A stretch of 25,533 nt of DNA from Haplosporangium gracile. Lineage: Eukaryota > Mortierellomycota > Mortierellomycetes > Mortierellales > Mortierellaceae. Where the stretch lies: positions 1 through 25,533 of the forward strand of contig JAAAUF010000614.1 of the NCBI GenBank assembly GCA_015499985.1, read 5' to 3'. The translations under genes were made by a program, and so were the position numbers. This document shows positions 1 to 9,547 of this stretch, one piece after another (position 1 is the first letter of the stretch; each line of letters begins with the position of its first letter). The notes beneath the pieces are model-generated. The model was not told the origin of the DNA. It was given only the letters and a program-made list of their open reading frames with translations, and searched no databases.

Positions 1-1692
1 AGTTCTCAACCAACTGGTGGACGGAGAGGGTGGCGTTGTAGGGCTCGACAACGGTGTCAGAGACCTAGTGTTGTAAAAAAAATATAGTGTAGAAACGTTA
101 GAAAAACTGTTGAAAGTGTTTTAAGACAGAAAAAAGGGTTATAGGGGAGCTCACTTTCTCTTGTTGACAAACAGCTCATCTCATGTCACTCTCGCGCCCC
201 AACGTCGAGAGCAGGAAGCAGTTGAAAATATCACAATGTTGGCGCCAGCTGATAATTGTTTTTGTTGTAGTTGAAAAAGAAAGACAGAAAAAGGTGGGCT
301 CATACAGTTTTGCTGCACCAATGCATTCGTTCACAACCTCCACCACCACTGAAAAAAAGTGTCAAAAAGGCAGAAAGTGACAGAGATGGATAAACAGATG
401 GACGGTCGTTGAAAAAAAAAAAATAGAGACCATGGGCAAATTCAAGGAATGATGAGGATATCAAGGCAAGGTTTTCCGACAACAGGGTCAGACAGGCTAA
501 AACGAAGCCATGTCCCAAAAAAAACACCAATGAGGTGCGGCCGCGCTCTCCTAACTTTAAGGGTGTTCCACTCCTCTCCCCCCTCTTTTTTTCCTGCACC
601 CACTATCGCCAGTGAAAAAAAAAAAAAACGTTGTGAATAATATTTTTTGTTTGCTGAAAGTGACGAGAGAGAAAATGGGAGGTTGGGATGTCCAGAATAG
701 AGCGGAATGTGGATTGTCGCGGGATGGGAAAGAGGAGAAAGCGAAAGGAGAGAAAGCGAAAGGAGAGACAGCGACAGTGAAGAAAAAAACAGTAACAACG
801 CTGGACGCGCTATTAAAAAAAACAATACACTATCCACAACGAAAAAAAGAGGAAAAAAAAACTACGACGCGTCTCCTTGCTTCCTCTTCTTCTCCGTTTG
901 TCGTCCTTTTACTGTTCGCAGGGGTAAACTAGGGCAAGCACTCCATTGACAAAGGGGGAACCAGAATGTATATGTAAAAAAGAAACAAAGTGAAGGGGAA
1001 GGGAAAAAGAGAGAAAGAGGGGGAAATAGGGAAGGAAAAAGAGGACATAGAAAGGGGACAAAATATCCCAACAGTCGAGTGATGTCGTGTTGCTGTAGCC
1101 GATGTCGTCGTCTGTCGTGATTGTCGTTCGTCAAGATGACGAGACAGGAGATGAAGAGATGATTGCTTACCTTGGGAGAGGGCATAACGGAGAATGTGCA
1201 CATCATACGATCGGGGTACTCCTCACGAATCTTGGAGATCAAGAGGGTACCCATACCGGCACCGGTACCACCACCAAGGGAGTGGGTGATTTGAAAACCT
1301 TGGAGGCAGTCGCAAGACTCGGCCTCCTTGCGGACAACGTCGAGGACAGAGTCGACGAGCTCGGCACCCTCAGTGTAGTGGCCCTTGGCCCAGTTGTTTC
1401 CAGCGCCGGACTGGCCAAAGATGTAGTTATCGGGGCGGAAGAGCTCGCCAAAGGGGCCGGTGCGGACGGCGTCGATAGTGCCGGGCTCGAGGTCGACGAG
1501 GACGGCACGGGGGACGTACTTGCCGCCGTTAGCCTCGTTGTAGTAGACGTTGATACGCTCAAGCTGAAGGTCAGAGTCGCCGTTGTAGACACCGGTCTTG
1601 TCGATACCGTGCTCGTCCGAGATGACCTCCCAGAACTTTCCTCCGATCTGATTACCGCACTGACCTGTCTGCAAGTGAACAATTTCCCTCAT
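1..1692 (-). CDS. TUB2: Beta-tubulin, 5' part (partial at window start)
   Basis: Beta subunit of the alpha/beta-tubulin dimer, the GTP-binding building block of cytoplasmic and spindle microtubules. Exon 1 is 1171-1692 and encodes residues 1-174, from the MREIVHLQ start to MPSPK. Exon 2 begins at 64 and runs off the window at base 1; it encodes [12 protein letters not shown] and onward to about residue 195. The tubulin signature GGGTGAGMG (about 140-148) and the [21 protein letters not shown] block are intact. The start was chosen because the MREI tetrapeptide is nearly universal in beta-tubulins. An upstream in-frame ATG at 1842 would only add a low-complexity Phe/Ser-rich leader. Benzimidazole-relevant positions H6, Y50 and F167 have the usual residues; position 198 lies outside the window. 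The intron at 65-1170 has GTAAGC and TAG ends, with a CTAAC branch-like site at 97-101. Gene identity is essentially certain; the remaining C-terminal part (about 250 residues) is not in the window. Confidence 0.97.
65..1170 (-). other. Unusually long beta-tubulin intron (1106 bp)
   Basis: This stretch separates two directly continuous blocks of beta-tubulin (residue 174 to 175, phase 0). It begins GTAAGC and ends CACTAG on the minus strand. Read in the sense direction it is strongly pyrimidine-rich, with many T runs and C/T tracts, for example opposite 740-870 and 985-1065. Other introns in the window are about 85-250 bp, except the 775-bp first intron of the carrier gene. Open frames on either strand are low-complexity (Ser/Leu/Phe or Lys/Glu) and show no protein family. 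No embedded gene or RNA was recognised. Confidence 0.9.
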
Positions 1693-1934
1693 GATTGAAG
1701 ATGATGATGATTTGTGTGGTGGATGAAGAGTGTTTAAGGTGATTGAAGACCAAAAAGAAGAGAAAAAAGAAAAAGGGAAGAAAGGAAAAAGAGATGAAAA
1801 AGAAGAGTGAGCAATCTCTTGATACTTTACTAAAGCACTCACTGTAAGGAAATCTTAACACCAGCTAGTAGCCCCCTGACTGCGAGTGACGTTGAGAGGA
1901 GAGGAGAGGACTGGGTGGCTTGCGGTGACTTGAT
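1693..1934 (-). promoter_or_regulatory. Beta-tubulin 5' leader / promoter region
   Basis: This is the sequence immediately upstream of the tubulin start on the minus strand. It is very pyrimidine-rich close to the ATG (T/C runs opposite 1745-1805), as is common for fungal leaders of highly expressed genes. No clear TATA box was seen. The region ends where the decayed transposase fragment begins, so the tubulin promoter is squeezed to roughly 250 bp or includes relic sequence. The exact transcription start cannot be placed from sequence alone. Confidence 0.4.
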
Positions 1935-2075
1935 TTTGGGTGGACGAATCAACGCCTCGGGCCGCCTCCTGTTCAGACATCCATTCAAGGGTTTATGCGC
2001 TACGTTATGCGCTGCATTATGGTCGCGGTCGTGCTGCCGGTTGCAATCGCCACAGACGATTGTAACGACCCTCAA
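1935..2075 (-). pseudogene. Fragment of a TnpB/Fanzor-like transposon nuclease (C-terminal end)
   Basis: The minus-strand frame reads VVTIVCGDCNRQHDRD, then HNAAHNVAHKPLN, and ends near RRRPEALIRPPK. A CxxC pair followed by (H)RDxNAAxN is the zinc-ribbon plus RuvC-III block at the C-terminus of TnpB proteins and their eukaryotic Fanzor relatives. The Asp of RDHNAA corresponds to the third RuvC catalytic residue. A trailing RP..L.RP motif is also common, as far as I recall, in fungal members. Upstream on the same strand the frame is closed by a stop and no RuvC-I or RuvC-II block is recognisable, so this is a truncated relic. It abuts the beta-tubulin leader. The family call rests on about 45 residues and is moderate. 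Confidence 0.5.
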
Positions 2076-2387
2076 AGCCTGTCATCTGGGAGCTCTTACC
2101 CCGGCAGCACGCCTAGCTGGTCATAAACCCATCTGCAGACACCATGAGATAGCCAACAGTCTCTGCCTAGCAGACAAATATTCTATCAGGCATAGCAAAA
2201 TGATGGTCCAAAATTAGTGCCACAATGTTCCCGCCACACCGTGTAAAAAGTAAGATATATGAAACAAGATCCATAGAATCGGCGACCAGGGCTACTGACC
2301 CTCGAGAATCGACTTAACGCGAGCCTCCATCAATCGGTCCAACGCGCCCAGACATGTCGGCCTTCATCCCCGTCCGTCTGCAGATAC

Positions 2388-4842
2388 TTGAGAGGCTGGA
2401 TGAACCGTTCTAAGGCGTTGATCTCACCGTATGGGTGCAATGTATGTTTTTGCTCCTACCAAGTCGATACATGCATCACCCGACGTTGTGTTCAGGCCGT
2501 CCGCCCGGAGGATCTCTTTGTTTTCAGCAGAGATTCCGACATAATTGGCTTCAAGTTCACTCCAAAACATATCTACCCAGCCGCGCAAGCATCGCGCGAT
2601 GACCGTCATCGATAAGGCAAACCTCTTTCGCATGGCGGAGCTCCCCTCAGACAATCACTTGTTGTTGGCCGCCATTGTCGCAGGAAACGATTACATCAGT
2701 GGCGTGCGTACTGCGGCCTGAGTCGCTCGTGTGACATTTTCCAAACCATGGATACACCCTAAGACGACTTCGAATCCTTTCGACTGTATGTGCAGGGGTT
2801 TTTTGGCCGCGTTCAACGAGAGATTCACGCCAGGAAACGCACTCGAAAAAATCGCCACAGGATGGATGCGCAACTGGTAGTAGGATTAAAGGATTTTTGA
2901 GCATGCACTGAGAGCATTTGTGGAGATGACGGAAGATCCAGAGCCGGCAAGGACCATGAGACCAGCGGCGATCTAGATACGGCCTTTTCGTAGATGGATC
3001 TGATCTCAGAGCTTAGTAGCACTTCAAAAAGGCCATCTAACACCATCGTGACCAAGGTACTTTCAAGACGCTCCTACTGTTTATTGCATTACAGTTTCTT
3101 TTCGACGTTATGCTAACAAGTTCATTTATATCCTTTTTTTTTTCTTCTTTTTGCGGATGAGGAGGTTAGGCTAAGAGAACAACAGAATCCCTCGATTGCC
3201 TGGTAAAGATAAAGTTGAGAACACCAACGACGTCTCACTCGGCCATGAGGACGAACTGGATGAGGATGAGTGCTCGGAAATGCAGCACGGCCACATTTCG
3301 AACCTGGTGTAGCCACTTTCTTTCACTGCCAGTTGAGAAGCGACCCATCTGCACTCCTCATACCAAACTCCAGCCTTTGTTCATACACATGTAGGAGCGA
3401 GGCATTAAACCGATTTTTTTGGGATGAGAAGAAAAATCCAGCACTTTCTATCGTCACCCCGACTTATGAGCCCAACTTATGCAGGGAACATGGTGATGGC
3501 ACGATCTGGAGTTAATACGACTTCTTTTTTTTATAGGACAAGGATTACGACAAAGACACAACTACAAGATACCTTACGGATTCGATACCCCAACAATTCA
3601 GATACCGGGCCCTGAAAAGCTATGTCATCAGCGAATTGTCTACAACAAGGCTGCTGCTAGTGCGCGCGACCGTGGCGTACTCTGCTCACAAGTCCCTATG
3701 GACTTTCCGATCAATAGTAAGTCCTCCTCAAGATACGCCATTAACAACTACATTCTAACGAACGGTTTGCAACTGCAAGTTTTGGCGTACGACTCAATAT
3801 TCCGGTACCAGTCTGGCAACGCCATCGACCCAGTCATGCGCATCAAAAATATGTTGCCTGATCATGGTGCAACCATGCGGATCTTCAATAGTCAGTTCCT
3901 CAAGCCCATTGACTGGGACCCTGGGAAGCTGGTAACGACAGCACTCTGCATGATCCATCACGCACAAACTGGGATCGGTAACCCGAAGCACGGGATCCAC
4001 CAATCTCCTACCTCTTGATTCGTCGCGCTGCGCTCTACTTCCCCACCGCAAGTGCAAGGACTGATCGCGAGGGGGTCAAGAATAGGTCTCCAGCAGCTCT
4101 GCCGAACGAGTCCATCATCCGAGATCTTTAGATAAAAAGAGCAGGGTTCGGCAGCGGTCACAGTACGCATTCCCTCGCTTGCGGACTCGAGAGTGCATTG
4201 CGACCGAAGGAGCAGTACACGGCAGAGGAGTTTGAGTAGGCGCTCCTTGTAAGATTGCCCATGGATCCTCTTCTGCGGGAGGTTTATTCGACAAGCCAAA
4301 TTCAATGGACCGACGGGCTGAGAACCGGGCCAAACGAGCGGAACTAGACTTGGCGGTGGATGCTATTCTTAACTTGCACGGTCCAGAATCATGTCCGATA
4401 GCCGTCAGAAACGGCACGTTCAGGACTGGATTCAACCTGGCCTCCAAACACAAGTGCAAAAACGCATTTTGCCAAGAGGATAACACTCAGCAATACATAA
4501 AAGAAACCCTGACTTAGTAGTTACCAAAAAAAAAAAACTTTGCTTTTGAGATGCAATTTATGTATCGTGTCTTCATTCTGTCAACGATCTAGGCGAAAGC
4601 ACTGGGTCGTTTGGAGGTTCTCGTTGAAGAGTATCTAACCTCGAGCATGCGTCCAAGTTGTGTGGCTCACGATGTACAGTCCAGAGTCGTTAGATCTACC
4701 CGGCGATCGTGTGTATACCTTGAGTGTAGTCGGTGAATCAACCATGATTCCATGAGGGGTACACAATGTAGCGTTGGTTGCCGAACGCTGGATTACGGGT
4801 CAAACTCGGCCCTTACCTCTGGGACGATCCCCACAGTCTTGA
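2388..4842 (+). pseudogene. Decayed mobile-element gene: XPG/FEN1-like nuclease domain with Fanzor-like C-terminus
   Basis: A long coding relic is readable only by hopping frames. At 2388-2615 it reads YQVDTCITRRC then FVFSRDSDIIGFKF. At 2599-2721 it reads LLLAAIVAGNDYISGV. These match the internal (XPG-I) region of FEN1/XPG-type PIN-fold nucleases: an acidic ADxxI-like site, SxDSDxxxF, and the SGNDY helix region. The frame continues with in-frame stops at about 2760 and 2898. Further coding-like pieces lie at 3270-3515, 3540-3700, 3698-4018 and 4305-4517; the last includes PIAVRNGTFRTGFNLASKH. At 4593-4842 it reads LVEEYLTSSM, RSCVYLECSR, a stop at 4734 where Trp is expected, then HDSM and VHNVALVAERWITGQTRPLPL. 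This resembles the zinc ribbon and RuvC-III end of TnpB/Fanzor proteins, with the first CxxC damaged and a frameshift near 4755. At least four frameshifts and several stops make it non-functional. Whether both ends belong to one ancestral protein is inferred from collinearity and strand. Confidence 0.6.
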
Positions 4843-6307
4843 CAATTGTAGTGTTCACGAAATGGACGTAAAATCTCTCCTCATGATTGTCTCCAGTTGC
4901 AGCAAGTCTGTGATTGTGGACTGACGAAGGGATAGCAAATCAAAGAGAGCAACAGCAACGCAGCTTGATAAGAAGTAACAACTATATCCATACCATCGCC
5001 ACATATACTACTACTACATAAGAGATTAAACCTGGGCGAAGAGGACCCCGCATTATGTCCTTAGGGCAACCTAGAGAGAGTAGCCCCATTCCAGTTCTTA
5101 TGGAGAACAGTGGAGAAGGATGGATGGATTAAGCCTCAGATGGAGAGCAAAGAGGAGAAAAAAAGGTGGGTTACCCGATTGTGCCCATGGGGAATGCGGA
5201 AAATGGGAAAAGATGGGGTTTCAGGCGTTACTTTCGGGATACGGAGCAGAGAACATTCAGGTACATAGCGCGAAAAGAGAGCCGAGATGAAAGAAGGAAG
5301 GAAGATATGAGTAAGGTTGCGAAATACATACAGAGATGAGAAAAGCGCGTTTTGTTTGTTGACTTGTGGCACTGGAGACATCTTCGATCCAACATGACCC
5401 CGCAAAGTAACAATAATAGCAACGAAAAATATCCGTGGAGAAGTGAAGAGACGAGACGAGAGAAGCGAAGAAAAGAAATCGTGTTTCGAGATCGAACGGT
5501 TTGGTCATGGGCCTTTCTTCTTTCATTGCTTCTTTCTCTTCTTTTGCTTCCTTTCCTCACCTTGATTACTTCTTTTCCCCTTTTCTCCTTTCTTATCTTT
5601 CCATTCTTTCTTTCCTTCTTCGACTCTCTATCTTTCTCAACTTCATCCCTTGCTCCCTTCATCCCTTCTCGCCCCTCACTACCCCTTTCCTTCAACATAT
5701 CCTCGACGAGGCCCCAAAGAGAAATAATCACCCAATAATAGTATCTCTGTCTGTCCGTTGAAGGTTCTCGCTGCCATTCCGTAAGCCATTAAATCCATAA
5801 TATCCTGCGACGTCGTCGTCGATCAGGGGAATAGCAACATCTTTTCCTGTACGGTGCTGTCACCACCATTGACAATTTTTTTTTTTTTCAGGACAAGAAG
5901 AGGAATGGAGAAACCAGGAATCAAAGAATGCAGGAATGAACAATTCGAGGAAAAGGATTCATCAGCAAGGACCCATGGCAAGCAAGAGCCTCTTTTGGGA
6001 ACACTCCGACATATTTCGCCCAACTCACAAGCAAGTGTGTATGTGAGAGAGAGAGAGGGTCGTACAGTCGAGCGCACGACGCACACAAAGTAAAAAAAAA
6101 AAAAAAAAAAAAAACGTCGGCTGGAGAACGTGAGGGAGAAAAAAGACATCTCAGGAACCATAAGAAGCAACCTTCTGTCAAACTGGTTTATCTCATAGGG
6201 AAAATATAGTGCTTGAAAACTGACAACGCTTTCATTATTAACTCTCTTCTGTTATTTAGATATAGTACTACAACATACCCAACGCTGCAACACAAGAAAC
6301 AGCAACA
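4843..6307. other. Spacer upstream of the carrier gene; no gene recognised
   Basis: Between the pseudogene stop and the carrier start there is no convincing coding sequence. It holds a purine-rich segment at about 5430-5490, a polypyrimidine block at about 5511-5690, a run of 9-10 T followed by CAG at about 5878-5891, a 24-base A run near 6091-6114, and an imperfect GA tract near 6045-6058. The last 120 bases before the start are A/T-rich and include ATATAGTACTACAAC, and probably hold the carrier leader. Open frames here are low-complexity and overlap on both strands, so none is called. Confidence 0.6.
5511..5690 (+). repeat. Polypyrimidine tract (C/T-rich low complexity)
   Basis: About 180 bases made almost entirely of C and T on the plus strand, directly after a purine-rich stretch. 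It produces long but meaningless Ser/Phe/Leu-rich open frames. Such tracts are common in this window's spacers and may be promoter or leader sequence; no function can be shown. Confidence 0.75.
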
Positions 6308-9300
6308 ATGACTTCGTCACAATCCGCCCCGACAACAGCCGCGAGCGGACCAGCTCTCGAGCGGTACAAGCGAGTTTTCAGCCGGTTTGCATCGATCGAG
6401 CGGAATGGCGAAAAGTTCATGACTAAGGACGACTTTGTGAACGCTATCGCTCCAGGAGAGGACTACAAGCGGCTACAGCGATCACAGTACGGTGTTCTCT
6501 TCCATGTCGTCGATCGAGAGCAAAAGGGCTATCTCTCCCTCTCTAATTTGTAAGTTCTTGCTCGCTGTAAAGAAACGAGGAAAAGAAGAAAAGGAAAAAG
6601 GTTTGGTCGGACAAATGTACATGAGGGATGTGTGTGCGTTTGTAATGCGGGGTGCATGAACACTATGCTTGTCGAGTTGCAACAATAACAATAACAAAGA
6701 ATATTTGTTTGCCTAAGCGGGTAAAAGGAGGATTGCGGGGTAAGATAACACAAAAAAGACGACACATCTGGCATGACGGGAGCAATCTCGTCAATCACTG
6801 GACCTGGATCAAAGCAATGGATGGACACAACATACACATAAAGGAAAAGTCGGCCTAAACTGTCACTTCCGGTGGTACCTCTATCTCTTTGTTAATCTGT
6901 GACCAACAACAGCAACATCAACAAACACCACACACCAATCGAACTCTTTGCTCCTTTTGTTCCGTGTCCTTGGGTGGTGCTTAGTCGGGACAGGAGAAAG
7001 GGAGAGAGGTCAGGCAAACTTGTGGAGATTAGAGATCGGACCAGCCGAAAAAAGAAAGACACGACAGGATGACGAAGAACAGCAAACAAAGTAAACAGGT
7101 TAACAACAACAACAACAACAACAACAAAAACAACACAGGGAGCACAAAAAGAAAGATGCACAGGAAACGGGGGATCAAAAGAAGGACTGGAAAAGGGGAT
7201 CGATGCGTACGCTCATACACAGAGATACGAGGAGGAAGAGGAGGGAGAGTAGAAGGAGATATGGGTCATTCAGAACCAGTTGACAAATCGACTTACAAGC
7301 ACCCCTTACTTCAAATAATGATAGCATTGTGTTCGAAAACTTGCTGTCGCACCCTGACGCAGAGTATGAGATCGCCTTCCGTCTGTTCGACACGACCGGC
7401 TCTGGCAAGATTACTCGGGACCAGTTCAAGCAGATCCTGTCCGCCAACATTGGCAAGGATGCGATCCCCTTTGACTTTGACTGCGAGTGGCTCAACCTGT
7501 ACACAGGAGGAAAGGATAATACACATGAGATGTCCTACAAGGAATTTACACAGCTCCTCAAGGGACTTCAAGCAGAGCGTCTTCGTCAAGAGTTCCGCTA
7601 CTACGACGCCGAAACCACCGGCTACATCACCCCGGACCAGTTCAAGCGGATCATGATCGATATCGCCGGTCACAAGCTCTCCGAGCATGTCCTTGAGAAT
7701 CTCCCGACTCTGTGCAACATTGGTGCAGGCAACAAGATCTCGTTTGCGAACGTAATGGCCTTTTACAACGTGATCCGTGATATGGATATGGTCGAGCGAG
7801 TGGTCCGCAAGGCGATCGAGAACAGCAAGGATGGTACGATCACCGAGGCCGATTTCTTGCTGACAGCTGCTAAGGAGACCCGGTTCTCGCTGTTCACTCC
7901 CATGGAGGCGGACATTATCTTTCACTTTGCGGGCATGGACAATCCCTCGGGAAAGTTGACCCTCCGTGATTTCTTTCGCCTTCTGGACTCAAAATGGGAG
8001 CATGCACTTGCTGTCACCCATCCCGCTGCCCCTGAAGTCAAACACGGCCATTTCCATGAGATTCTGAAAGGATCCTGTAAGTCGTGCTAAACTGAGCGCA
8101 TTTTGCATTGTTACTTTGCTGTAACCCCTGAATCTGATAAAGGCATATTGCGGACTTCTATTCGCATTGTACTAATGCTCTCCTTGGCTCGTTTCATGTA
8201 GACGCATTCTTGTTGGGATCTATCAGTGGTGCTGTTGGTGCGACGGTGGTCTATCCCATCGATCTGGTCAAAACGCGGATGCAGAACCAGCGCTCCAAGA
8301 TTGTCGGAGAACTGTTGTACAAGAACAGTATCGACTGCTTCCAGAAGGTCGTCAGGAACGAAGGTGTCCTTGGACTCTACCGTGGCCTGGGTCCTCAGCT
8401 CGTCGTAAGTCTTTTGCTGTCGACATGTATCATTACCAGTCCAGAATATCCAGAGTGCCTCGTACAAGTTGCTAATATTGTTTTACTTTGTTCATCTAAT
8501 GTCAAAAGGGTGTGGCGCCAGAAAAGGCGATCAAGTTGACGATGAACGATTTGGTGCGGAGGCATTTGACGGACAAGAACGGAGACATTGCGTTTGTAGG
8601 AGAGTTGATTGCCGGAGGAGTCGCAGGAGGATCACAGGTCGTGTTCACAAATCCTTTGGAGATTGTCAAGATTCGCCTTCAAGTCGCAGGAGAAGCCGCC
8701 AAATCGTTGGATGTAGGACCACGGCCAAGTGCCATGACCATCGTCCGTACTCTAGGTATCGTCGGTCTCTACAAAGGCGCCAGTGCTTGTTTGCTCCGCG
8801 ATATTCCCTTCTCGGCCATTTACTTCCCTGTCTATGCTCACTTGAAGAAGGACATTTACGGAGAGGGGCCTGAACACAAGCTGACGATTGGACAGCTATT
8901 GATCTCGGGTGCGGCAGCCGGTATGCCTGCTGCGTATTTCACGACGCCGGCGGATGTGATCAAGACGCGTCTGCAGGTGGAGGCCAAGAAGGGTCAGAGC
9001 ACGTACACGGGTATCATGGACGCGGCACGGAAGATCTATGCTGAGGAAGGATTCCGCGCATTTTTCAAGGGAGGACCGGCGCGTATCCTCCGGTCATCGC
9101 CCCAGTTCGGTACCACGTTGATGGTGTACGAGGTGTTACAGCGGGCGTTCCCGTATGATGGAGCACAGGAGACGGCTCAGCAGGCATTGGCACACACCAG
9201 GAATCTTACGCATGTGGATGATTTGAGTTATCTTCAGTCCAAGAATGCGCTCAAGATCCTCCTGGATGTCCACTACAAGTTCGGTATCGTGCCTCCCAAC

Positions 9301-9330
9301 GTCAAGATTCCCCCTACCTCTACTTCATAG
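6308..9330 (+). CDS. AGC1: Mitochondrial aspartate/glutamate carrier, calcium-binding (AGC/aralar type)
   Basis: Inner-mitochondrial-membrane carrier that exchanges matrix aspartate for cytosolic glutamate plus a proton, a step of the malate-aspartate shuttle. Exons are 6308-6549, 7325-8076, 8202-8404 and 8509-9330, giving 672 residues, the usual aralar size. The N-terminal half (1-330) is an EF-hand domain with loop-like segments [12 protein letters not shown] (about 69-80), [12 protein letters not shown] (103-114) and [12 protein letters not shown]. Position 12 of these loops is Asn or Gln instead of Glu, so calcium affinity may be weak. The C-terminal half has three carrier repeats with signatures YPIDLVKTR (P350), NPLEIVKIR (P448) and TPADVIKTR (P546), followed by a tail of about 60 residues. 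All introns are GT-AG (775, 125 and 104 bp) and restore family-conserved joins such as [16 protein letters not shown]. The start has A at -3 (AACAATGA). NAD+ synthetase follows 217 bp downstream on the same strand. Confidence 0.96.
7102..7125 (+). repeat. (AAC)8 microsatellite inside intron 1 of the carrier gene
   Basis: Eight AAC units followed by interrupted A/C-rich sequence, within the 775-bp first intron of the carrier gene. The spurious poly-Asn open frame across it is not coding. Confidence 0.9.
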
Positions 9331-9547
9331 TCTGCTTGGATACTCCTAATGTAACTGTTCTTTCTTTCTTTTTCGTAAATGGCTATTCGTTTTTGGTAAT
9401 AGCTCCACGTGATGTGTTTCAGCAGTTGGGCCAATGTGCCGCCCCGAAAAAAAATAATCACTTTCGCGAATACAATTCGCCACGGTCCGGTCATTGTCTC
9501 TCCACTTTATCCCTTTCCCTGTCACATCTCTTCGAAAAAAAACAACC
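9331..9547 (+). promoter_or_regulatory. Compact spacer between carrier and NAD+ synthetase genes
   Basis: These 217 bases must hold the 3' end of the carrier transcript and the promoter and leader of the NAD+ synthetase gene. No canonical AATAAA was seen; T-rich sequence at 9359-9375 could serve 3'-end formation. A palindromic TTCGCGAA lies at about 9463-9470, and the last 60 bases are C/T-rich, ending AAAAAAAACAACC before the ATG. Function of these elements is inferred from position only. Confidence 0.4.

Noticed and set aside
1102..1698. 198-codon plus-strand open frame over beta-tubulin exon 1
   Set aside because: It is the antisense of a codon-biased conserved exon; composition is Val/Gly/Leu/Asp-rich with no family, a known artefact of tubulin genes.
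1693..1842. N-terminal extension of beta-tubulin from an upstream in-frame ATG
   Set aside because: The extension is low-complexity Phe/Ser/Pro sequence and all beta-tubulins begin at MREI.
5228..5738. Overlapping frames on both strands in the polypyrimidine block
   Set aside because: Low-complexity translation and mirrored open frames on both strands indicate composition bias, not coding.
7311..7925. 204-codon minus-strand frame across carrier exon 2
   Set aside because: Antisense shadow of a clearly conserved EF-hand exon.
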